From HGM05232 sp964646495 (GTDB taxonomy: Bacteria > Bacteroidota > Bacteroidia > Bacteroidales > Muribaculaceae), in contig CAZYEO010000120.1 in NCBI GenBank assembly GCA_964646495.1, positions 1 through 6,935 on the forward strand: a stretch of DNA of 6,935 nucleotides, given 5' to 3'. A program made the position numbers and the translations under genes. Under the pieces are notes generated by a model that had not been told where the DNA came from, did not search any database, and saw only the letters and a list, made by a program, of their open reading frames with translations. This document shows positions 1 through 5,050 of this stretch, in pieces; the first letter of the stretch is position 1, and every line of letters starts with the position of its first letter.

Positions 1-100
1 ATGGATAGGATATGTAGGGATAAACTCCATAAATGGTAGTTTTTATAACGTAATGGGGTTACCTGTACAGAGATTATATACTGAGTTAAAGAAATTTTAA
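1..100 (+). CDS. maf: Maf-family nucleotide pyrophosphatase, C-terminal 32 codons only (5' end outside window)
   Basis: The second forward frame is open from the left edge to a TAA stop at 98-100 and encodes 32 residues beginning WIGYVGINSINGSFYNVMG and ending LPVQRLYTELKKF. The pattern I-x-G-S-(F/Y)-x-N-V-(M/V)-G-L-P near the C-terminus is typical of the Maf/YhdE family. These are cytoplasmic house-cleaning enzymes that hydrolyse nucleoside triphosphates (dTTP, UTP or modified nucleotides) to the monophosphate and pyrophosphate. The catalytic N-terminal part is outside the window, so substrate preference cannot be judged. It is the only plus-strand gene seen here, and its stop codon overlaps that of the convergent ATP-grasp gene. 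The family call rests on a short but characteristic tail. Confidence 0.82.
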   Translation, partial: WIGYVGINSINGSFYNVMGLPVQRLYTELKKF

Positions 101-1275
101 TCCATTATTTCTAAATAGGCACAATAACGAGAATCTGTATATATAGGTGTCAAAAAATGGGTTCCGCCAAAAAATTTCCCTTCTTTTATAATTGCAGGAT
201 TCCTCTCTTTTTTAGATTTAATATACTCATGCAACTCATTAGTGCTTTTATGGTATTTAACTCCAAAACGCCCTACTCTTCCGGGAGCCAGATAATTATC
301 ACCTATAATACTTGTCACATATCCCATAGTCTTTCTCAAATTCATCTCTATACATGGATTTAGCTCAGTATACTCATTATTCTTATACAACATCATATCG
401 ATACCTAAGCATCCTGAATATTTTGCCCCTATTAAATTAGTAAGAACGGTTTCCATTGCTACCCTCACCTCTTTTAATTGTTCTGGATGGCTCATTCTCT
501 TCATTATATATGTTTCAAGATATGCTGTAGATGCAACAATACCATAGTCAAAAGAAGAATGATTATCATTTTTAAACACCGAATATCCTACAAACTTCAC
601 AACTCCATTTTGTGATATAAATTCCATAGCAAAGTCAAGTGAATTGTGATAGGCCTGCTCACAAAGTATGCTACCTTGACGTTTTAATACCCCCCTACAC
701 CATCTGTTGAAATCAATAGCATCAACATCGAGCACTCTAAATATACCCTTTCCACTACTCGACCAAGGAGCTTTAATATAGCAATTGGGATGTAATACAG
801 CAAAATTTCTTACATCTTCAAAATCATCTAAATTCAAGGGAGAAGGACAAAACCGACGTCCCATGATTTTTGAAATCTCATCATGTATGATTATAGTATT
901 TCTTCTATGCGATAAATTACGCAATTCGTTAATATATTCTTTAGAAGGTAATATTTTTGCACTCACACCTTGATCTATCAATCTTTTACGCATATCAGCA
1001 CTCCAACCCCATGGAGAAAAACATGATTCGTGATGAAATAATTTATGTGGTGAAATCAATTTCCTATTAATCCCAAATATTTCTGAAATTTCATTTTTCC
1101 ATTTTTCATTAATCTTATCTAAGGATAAAATCATATCATCATCTTTGGCATACCATATGGGGAGCATTTGCAAATCATATCGCAGACACTCAGCCATAGG
1201 TGGTGCTGTGTAATTTTCGCCACCGAATGCTAATGCTAAGTCATTATCGGGATTAAAGATTTGTATTGATGCCAT
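97..1275 (-). CDS. Uncharacterised ATP-grasp-like protein (possible carboxylate-amine ligase), 392 aa
   Basis: This is a cytoplasmic-looking protein with no signal peptide or membrane segment. Features fitting the ATP-grasp fold, in order, are YIKAPWSSSGKGIFRV (about 166-181), with a candidate ATP-binding Lys168 and a Ser/Gly-rich loop at 172-177. Next come a hinge-like ILCEQAY (about 203-209, Glu206) and GIDMM (Asp293). ELNPCIEMNLRKTMG (304-318) follows, whose Glu304 and Asn306 resemble the Mg-binding E-x-N of the family. The N-terminus starts IQIFNPDNDLALA and is unlike known ligases. ATP-grasp enzymes usually join a carboxylate to an amine or thiol through an acyl-phosphate; the substrate here is unknown. 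I chose ATG at 1275. An in-frame GTG at 1302 would add nine residues but lies on the candidate promoter -7 box (1302-1309). The gene stands apart from the rplT operon, downstream of the small RNA. The fold is likely; the reaction is inference. Confidence 0.8.
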   Translation of the reverse strand: MASIQIFNPDNDLALAFGGENYTAPPMAECLRYDLQMLPIWYAKDDDMILSLDKINEKWKNEISEIFGINRKLISPHKLFHHESCFSPWGWSADMRKRLIDQGVSAKILPSKEYINELRNLSHRRNTIIIHDEISKIMGRRFCPSPLNLDDFEDVRNFAVLHPNCYIKAPWSSSGKGIFRVLDVDAIDFNRWCRGVLKRQGSILCEQAYHNSLDFAMEFISQNGVVKFVGYSVFKNDNHSSFDYGIVASTAYLETYIMKRMSHPEQLKEVRVAMETVLTNLIGAKYSGCLGIDMMLYKNNEYTELNPCIEMNLRKTMGYVTSIIGDNYLAPGRVGRFGVKYHKSTNELHEYIKSKKERNPAIIKEGKFFGGTHFLTPIYTDSRYCAYLEIMD

Positions 1276-1301
1276 ATTGTGATTAACTATATTTTGACTC
1301 A

Positions 1302-1309
1302 CAAAGATA
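1302..1309 (-). promoter_or_regulatory. Candidate promoter -7 box for the ATP-grasp gene
   Basis: The minus strand reads TATCTTTG, matching the Bacteroidota -7 consensus TAnnTTTG. It lies 26 bp upstream of the ATG at 1275, giving a short leader. No TTTG is seen at the expected -33 distance, where the region runs into the small-RNA hairpin at 1330. This is a half-match promoter, but its intergenic position is right. Confidence 0.5.
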
Positions 1310-1329
1310 GGTAATTAGTAGGAATAAGA

Positions 1330-1356
1330 GTGCCGGCTGAAAAATTCAGTCGGCAC
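1330..1356 (-). terminator. Terminal hairpin of the small RNA
   Basis: A 12-bp stem (1330-1341 with 1345-1356, one G-U pair) has a 3-nt loop. On the minus strand it is followed by TCTTATTCCT, which is T-rich but not a clean T-run, so termination may be incomplete. It lies ten bases beyond the closing helix of the RNA and about 20 bp before the promoter box of the next gene. Confidence 0.65.
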
Positions 1357-1553
1357 TTATATGAGCCACATCAAAGGATGCGATGAAACTCCGAAAAACA
1401 GGGTTTGAGAGCCTATGCATCTTTGTAATCCACCTGGTTCAAGAACTCCTCAAAGAGGATGGGGCCCGCCATTAACACATAAACTTGTCTCGGCATTTCA
1501 TTAATATTTGATGAGTTTCCCAATCTACTTTGATGTGGTTTTTTCTTTATATT
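1330..1553 (-). ncRNA. Bacteroidales-1 RNA, probable 6S RNA
   Basis: This is a non-coding RNA gene directly downstream of rplT. It has its own promoter (boxes 1588-1591 and 1560-1567), so transcription should start near 1551-1555, and it ends in a hairpin at 1330-1356. Its ends form a perfect 11-bp closing helix, CCACATCAAAG (1538-1528) with CTTTGATGTGG (1376-1366). After an 8-by-8 internal loop comes a second 7-bp helix, GAAACTC (1519-1513) with GAGTTTC (1391-1385). Further in, 1467-1463 can pair with 1413-1409 and 1461-1458 with 1421-1418, capped by a small CCTC/GAGG hairpin (1458-1448 region; some of these pairs are alternatives). A long two-ended helix around a large open central bubble, at about 190 nt, is the 6S design, in which the bubble mimics an open promoter and traps RNA polymerase. 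The described Bacteroidales-1 motif is known for lying after the L20 gene with a Bacteroidota promoter. The 6S identity (ssrS) is inference; exact ends are uncertain. Confidence 0.78.
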
Positions 1554-1559
1554 CTAACG

Positions 1560-1591
1560 CAAATATACATTAAAGGTTTGGTCTTTGCAAA
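1560..1591 (-). promoter_or_regulatory. Bacteroidota sigma-ABfr-type promoter of the small RNA
   Basis: On the minus strand TTTG (1591-1588) is followed by a 20-bp spacer and TATATTTG (1567-1560). This fits the Bacteroidota housekeeping consensus TTTG-N19-21-TAnnTTTG in full. It is the only complete two-box promoter I found in the window, and it points into the small RNA. The -33 box begins 11 bp after the T-run of the rplT terminator. Confidence 0.8.
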
Positions 1592-1602
1592 TATTTAGCA
1601 TC

Positions 1603-1631
1603 AAAAAAAAGCCCTTGTACAGGGCTTTTTT
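1603..1631 (-). terminator. Intrinsic terminator of the thrS-infC-rpmI-rplT operon
   Basis: The core stem GCCCT/AGGGC (1611-1615 with 1621-1625) has a 5-nt loop. It is extended by A/T pairing between eight A's (1603-1610) and six T's (1626-1631). On the minus strand the stem is followed by T8, a strong rho-independent signal 17 bp after the rplT stop. Its symmetry means it could also stop plus-strand transcription. Confidence 0.88.
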
Positions 1632-1648
1632 ATAAAATTCAAATGCTA

Positions 1649-1999
1649 TTATGCATTCTTTACTTTATCTACAATAGCTTTAAAAGCTACCGGATTATTC
1701 ATTGCAAGATCTGCAAGAACTTTGCGGTTGATTTCAATACCGGCTTTGTGAATAAGTCCCATCAACTTAGAGTAAGAAAGATCTTCCAAGCGTGCAGCAG
1801 CATTGATTCTTTGAATCCACAATGCGCGGAAATTGCGTTTTTTGTTCTTTCTGTCACGGTAAGCATAGGTAAGACCTTTTTCCCAAGTATTCTTGGCTAC
1901 AGTCCACACATTCTTACGGCTTCCGTAATAACCTCTTGTAAGTTTTAAGATTTTTTTTCTTCTCGCTCTCGAAGCGACATGATTTACTGATCTAGGCAT
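1649..1999 (-). CDS. rplT: 50S ribosomal protein L20
   Basis: L20 binds 23S rRNA early in assembly of the large ribosomal subunit. The 116-aa product has the usual family length. It has a basic N-terminal arm (MPRSVNHVASRARRKKILK), then RGYYGSRKN, and the hallmark block RNFRALWIQRINAAARLED (about 55-73) followed by YSKLMGLIHKAGIEINRK. It starts at ATG 1999 and is the last gene of the operon, with the terminator right after it. In E. coli and B. subtilis L20 represses its own operon by binding the mRNA; whether that holds here is unknown. The 106-bp A/T-rich gap upstream (2000-2105) has no promoter match. It has only a weak possible stem (2019-2024 with 2044-2050, one bulge). Confidence 0.98.
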   Translation of the reverse strand: MPRSVNHVASRARRKKILKLTRGYYGSRKNVWTVAKNTWEKGLTYAYRDRKNKKRNFRALWIQRINAAARLEDLSYSKLMGLIHKAGIEINRKVLADLAMNNPVAFKAIVDKVKNA

Positions 2000-2105
2000 T
2001 GTTTTAAAAATTTTGAATGTTAGCGGCTATATTGCTCTTTTTGGCTAAACACTCGGTTAAAAAAAATTATAAAATCACGAAATTTAAAACATAAAAAATT
2101 GGATC

Positions 2106-2303
2106 CTACTTAAGTGCAAGTAGTTGCTTAACGTTTTTAAGGTCAGCACTCGTCACCGTAGTGAAGTGTCCAAGATTTCTTTTCTGCTTTTTAGTCTTCT
2201 TTGTCAAGATGTGACTCTTAAAAGCATGTTTTCTCTTGATTTTTCCTGATCCGGTAAGGGCGAACCTCTTTTTGGCACCGGAATTAGTTTTAATCTTTGG
2301 CAT
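2106..2303 (-). CDS. rpmI: 50S ribosomal protein L35
   Basis: This small, very basic large-subunit protein has 65 residues, the normal length. It opens with MPKIKTNSGAKKRF, the conserved start of L35, followed by TGSGKIKRKHAFKSHIL and TKKTKKQKRNL. It starts at ATG 2303 after an A-rich stretch (AAAAAGTAAAAAA), with no Shine-Dalgarno motif, as is common in Bacteroidota. It ends in TAG. It sits in the conserved infC-rpmI-rplT order. A strong hairpin and a competing alternative hairpin lie in the 72 bp before it, so its translation or transcript level could be set separately from infC. Confidence 0.97.
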   Translation of the reverse strand: MPKIKTNSGAKKRFALTGSGKIKRKHAFKSHILTKKTKKQKRNLGHFTTVTSADLKNVKQLLALK

Positions 2304-2324
2304 TTTTTTACTTTTTAAATTTAA

Positions 2325-2370
2325 ATTGATTTATATCAATCCTGCTCATATAATCACAAGCAGGATTGAT
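2325..2370 (-). promoter_or_regulatory. Hairpin with competing alternative stem in the infC-rpmI gap
   Basis: A perfect 12-bp inverted repeat (ATCAATCCTGCT at 2335-2346, complement at 2359-2370) has a 12-nt loop and starts 5 bp after the infC stop. Its second arm ends in ATTGAT in the minus-strand RNA. This can instead pair with a further ATCAAT (2330-2325), forming a 6-bp, 4-nt-loop hairpin. The two structures share 2335-2340 and exclude each other. No T-run follows on the minus strand, so it is not a plain terminator. Roles could include L20 feedback, RNA processing or 3'-end protection of the upstream mRNA; all are inference. Confidence 0.5.
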
Positions 2371-2375
2371 TTTTA

Positions 2376-2966
2376 TTATTTTGCAGGCTTTTTGGGAGCC
2401 AACATGATTATCATTCTCTTACCTTCCAATACTGGAAGTTGCTCTACTTTTCCAAGTTCTTCAAGATCATTGGCAAAACGCAATAAAAGCACTTCCCCTT
2501 GTTCTTTGAATAGAATTGAACGACCTTTGAAGAAAACATAAGCCTTAATCTTAGCACCCTCTTTCAAAAATTCTATGGCGTGCTTCAATTTAAAATTATA
2601 GTCGTGATCGTCAGTTTGAGGTCCGAAACGAATCTCTTTGACTACAATTTTAGTGGACTTTGCCTTTTGCTCCTTGAGTCGCTTACGTTGTTGATACAGA
2701 AACTTCTGATAATCAAGCACTCGGCATACCGGAGGTTCAGCATTTGGAGAGATTTCGATAAGATCCAATCCTAAATCATCTGCAATTTTCAATGCTTCTG
2801 AGGTAGAATACACTCCCGGCTCCACATTTTCACCTACCAAACGCACTTCACGCGCTCTGATACGGTCATTAATCGCATGCGATTCTTTAGAGTCTTTCTC
2901 TTTATCGCCTCTTCTGTTGGGAACATTTGGTCTTTTGGGTCCCGTCCACATTGGTTTTTTCTCCAT
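2376..2966 (-). CDS. infC: Translation initiation factor IF-3
   Basis: IF-3 binds the 30S subunit, keeps it apart from 50S and checks start-codon and initiator-tRNA choice. The 196-aa product shows the N-terminal domain (INDRIRAREVRLVGEN, about 32-47) and the family signature EISPNAEPPVCRVLDYQKF (71-89). A lysine/arginine-rich linker helix (YQQRKRLKEQKAK, about 91-103) comes next. The C-terminal domain runs from IVVKEIRFGPQTDDHDY to GKRMIIMLAPKK. A charged N-terminal tail of about 30 residues is roughly 17 longer than in E. coli. The start is an ordinary ATG at 2966, not the rare AUU used in E. coli infC, so start-codon autoregulation of that kind is not expected. An ATG at residue 6 is a less likely start. 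The gene begins 9 bp after the thrS stop, so the two are cotranscribed; a candidate internal promoter lies in the end of thrS. Confidence 0.97.
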   Translation of the reverse strand: MEKKPMWTGPKRPNVPNRRGDKEKDSKESHAINDRIRAREVRLVGENVEPGVYSTSEALKIADDLGLDLIEISPNAEPPVCRVLDYQKFLYQQRKRLKEQKAKSTKIVVKEIRFGPQTDDHDYNFKLKHAIEFLKEGAKIKAYVFFKGRSILFKEQGEVLLLRFANDLEELGKVEQLPVLEGKRMIIMLAPKKPAK

Positions 2967-2975
2967 TCAATATAT

Positions 2976-4913
2976 TTATTGATTAGTCATTTCTTCGATT
3001 TCTCGAACAAAATTGTTTGCAAAGGTAGTAATTTTTATTGAACCTTTATCACCTTCGCCCTGTTTTCTTACAGAAACTTCATCATTTTGTGATTCTTTTT
3101 CTCCGACTACAAGTAAATAAGGTATTCTTTTCAATTCGTTATCACGAATTTTCTTTCCAATTTTCTCATTTCTATCATCAACGAAAGCACGTATGTCTGA
3201 TTGTTCCAAATCTTTCACCACTTTCATAGCGTAATCGTTGAATTTTTCACTGATCGGAAGCACAACTACCTGTTCAGGTGTAAGCCACAATGGGAGTTTT
3301 CCTGCTGTGTGTTCGAGTAGCACAGCCACAAATCTTTCCATTGATCCGAATGGTGCACGGTGAATCATTACAGGACGGTGTTTTTGGTTATCTGCACCGG
3401 TATATTCCAATCCGAATCTTTCGGGTAAGTTATAATCTACCTGTATAGTTCCCAATTGCCATCTTCGACCTATCGCATCCTTTACCATAAAGTCTAGCTT
3501 AGGACCATAGAACGCTGCTTCACCCAATTCGGTTCGCGCATTTAATCCTTTTTCTGCACATGCTTCAATAATTGCACGTTCGGCTTTATCCCAATTTTCA
3601 TCGCTTCCTACATATTTTTCTTTTTTATTCGGATCGCGAAGGCTTATTTGAGCTTCAAAATTTTCAAATTTAAGTGCTTTGAAAATATAGAATATTATAT
3701 CCATTACTTTCAAGAATTCCTCTTTAAGTTGATCGGGAGTACAGAATATGTGTGCATCATCTTGAGTAAATCCACGCACACGTGTGAGTCCATGAAGTTC
3801 ACCACTTTGTTCGTAGCGATATACGGTTCCAAATTCCGCAAGACGTAAAGGCAGTTCCTTATATGATCGTGGAAACACTTTATATATTTCGCAGTGGTGG
3901 GGGCAATTCATCGGCTTGAGTAAGTATTCCTCACCTTCTTCGGGCGTGTGTATGGGTTGGAAGGAATCCTTACCATATTTTGCATAGTGACCCGAGGTTA
4001 CATATAGCATTTTGTTACCGATATGAGGCGTGATTACTTGTTGATAGCCATATTTCTTTTGAATCTTTCTAAGGAAATTTTCGAGACGCTCTCTCAATGC
4101 AGCACCTTTTGGAAGCCATAAAGGCAATCCGGCTCCTACATTTGTAGAGAAAGCAAATAGCTCCATTTCTTTACCTAACTTACGATGGTCACGTTTTTTA
4201 GCCTCTTCCAAAAGTAGTAGATACTCATCGAGCATTTTTTTCTTTGGGAAAGTAATGCCATATACACGAAGTAATTGATGGCGATCTTGATCACCACGCC
4301 AATATGCTCCGGCAAGAGATAATATTTTTACAGCTTTTATTACACCGGCATTGGGCAAGTGTGGTCCACGACATAAATCGGTAAATGCTCCTTGTGTATA
4401 AGTAGTGATTGTTCCATCAGCAAGTTCGCTGATAAGTTCGCATTTATATGTTTCGTTTCGATCTCCGAAAAGCTTCAAAGCATCCTCTTTACTAATATCA
4501 GCTCTTACAACGGCTTCTTTTTTAGCAACGAGTTCTATCATTTTAGCTTCTATCGCAGGAAAATCCGCACTGGTAATTGAGTTTTCACCCGGATCAATGT
4601 CGTAATAAAATCCATTTTCGATTGCAGGTCCTATACCGAATTTTACTCCGGGGAATAGCTCTTGCAATGCTTCAGCAAGCAAGTGTGCAGAAGTGTGCCA
4701 AAAGGCATGCTTACCTTCAGTATCTTCCCATTTGAATAGTTTTATTGTACCATTTTCATGGATTGGGCGGGAAATATCCCATTCTTCGTCGTTAAACTTT
4801 GCTGCAAGAATATCTTGTGCAAGACGTTGACTGATGCTTTCGGCAATCTGCAAAGGGGTTATGCCAGCATCAAACTGCTTTACGCCCCCATCAGGAAAAG
4901 TAATTTCTATCAT
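2976..4913 (-). CDS. thrS: Threonyl-tRNA synthetase
   Basis: This enzyme charges tRNA-Thr with threonine using ATP. The 645-aa length is normal for the bacterial enzyme. Domains in order are an N-terminal TGS domain (about 1-62) and an editing domain that clears mischarged serine, with HTSAH (His73, His77) and CRGPH (Cys181, His185). The class II catalytic core follows, with zinc ligands Cys337 (MNCPHH), His388 (DDAHIF) and His518 (MIHRAPFGSMER, motif 3), and motif 2 around RVRGFTQDD. A C-terminal anticodon-binding domain (about 545-645) comes last. All key residues are present, so it should be fully active. The start is ATG 4913, giving MIEITFPDGG, a usual TGS start. It is the first translation gene of the operon. 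Its 137-bp upstream gap holds a candidate -7 box and a small hairpin, but no T-box leader. Confidence 0.98.
   Translation of the reverse strand: MIEITFPDGGVKQFDAGITPLQIAESISQRLAQDILAAKFNDEEWDISRPIHENGTIKLFKWEDTEGKHAFWHTSAHLLAEALQELFPGVKFGIGPAIENGFYYDIDPGENSITSADFPAIEAKMIELVAKKEAVVRADISKEDALKLFGDRNETYKCELISELADGTITTYTQGAFTDLCRGPHLPNAGVIKAVKILSLAGAYWRGDQDRHQLLRVYGITFPKKKMLDEYLLLLEEAKKRDHRKLGKEMELFAFSTNVGAGLPLWLPKGAALRERLENFLRKIQKKYGYQQVITPHIGNKMLYVTSGHYAKYGKDSFQPIHTPEEGEEYLLKPMNCPHHCEIYKVFPRSYKELPLRLAEFGTVYRYEQSGELHGLTRVRGFTQDDAHIFCTPDQLKEEFLKVMDIIFYIFKALKFENFEAQISLRDPNKKEKYVGSDENWDKAERAIIEACAEKGLNARTELGEAAFYGPKLDFMVKDAIGRRWQLGTIQVDYNLPERFGLEYTGADNQKHRPVMIHRAPFGSMERFVAVLLEHTAGKLPLWLTPEQVVVLPISEKFNDYAMKVVKDLEQSDIRAFVDDRNEKIGKKIRDNELKRIPYLLVVGEKESQNDEVSVRKQGEGDKGSIKITTFANNFVREIEEMTNQ
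3020..3027 (-). promoter_or_regulatory. Possible internal promoter -7 box for infC-rpmI-rplT, inside the end of thrS
   Basis: The minus strand reads TACCTTTG, matching TAnnTTTG, 53 bp upstream of the infC ATG. No TTTG is seen at -33. In E. coli, infC has promoters inside thrS, so the position is sensible. However, one or two such six-base matches are expected by chance in a strand this long. Confidence 0.3.
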
Positions 4914-4929
4914 TATTAATAATTTTAGC

Positions 4930-4950
4930 CTGTGTCATACAACAACACAG
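4930..4950 (-). promoter_or_regulatory. Small hairpin in the thrS leader
   Basis: A 6-bp stem (CTGTGT, 4930-4935, with ACACAG, 4945-4950) encloses a 9-nt loop, 16 bp before the thrS start and downstream of the candidate promoter box. It would be in the 5' untranslated RNA. It is not followed by a T-run. Its role is unknown and it could be incidental. Confidence 0.25.
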
Positions 4951-4960
4951 ATAATTATCG

Positions 4961-4968
4961 CAAAATTA
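4961..4968 (-). promoter_or_regulatory. Candidate promoter -7 box for the thrS operon
   Basis: The minus strand reads TAATTTTG, matching the Bacteroidota -7 consensus TAnnTTTG, 47 bp upstream of the thrS ATG in a 137-bp gap. The -33 TTTG is not recognisable at the usual distance, so the promoter would be weak or activator-dependent. The rest of the gap (4914-5050) is A/T-rich, with a 12-bp palindrome at 4991-5002. I see no convincing terminator for the upstream TPR gene, so read-through into thrS is possible. Confidence 0.45.
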
Positions 4969-5050
4969 ATGATAAATTTAATATTAGAGGATAAAATTTT
5001 ATGCAATTCTCACGTTGAGTACACATAAATTTGAAAATATATCTGATTTT

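Noticed and set aside
63..70. CTGTACAG palindrome near the Maf gene end, and the TGTACA core in the rplT terminator loop
   Set aside because: These are short palindromes with no spacing pattern or further copies, so no operator claim is justified.
1643..1948. Plus-strand open frame of about 100 codons opposite rplT
   Set aside because: It is a shadow of a highly conserved ribosomal gene; its composition (Cys, Phe, Ile-rich) and lack of any motif do not support a real protein.
2335..2380. The 12-bp hairpin read as a plus-strand terminator (T-rich tract after 2370)
   Set aside because: No plus-strand gene leads into it, so a plus-strand role is not supported; it is treated as a minus-strand RNA element.
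2236..2541. Plus-strand open frame across the infC end, the infC-rpmI gap and the rpmI start
   Set aside because: It is hydrophobic by virtue of complementing charged genes, has no family motif and no promoter. The hairpin in the gap would interrupt it.
4209..4216. Promoter-like TACTTTTG on the minus strand within thrS
   Set aside because: It lies deep in coding sequence, has no -33 partner noted and no gene start nearby; such a match is expected by chance.
4914..5050. T-box or threonine-responsive leader upstream of thrS
   Set aside because: The gap is only 137 bp, has no T-box-like conserved segment or terminator/antiterminator pair, and T-boxes are not expected in Bacteroidota.
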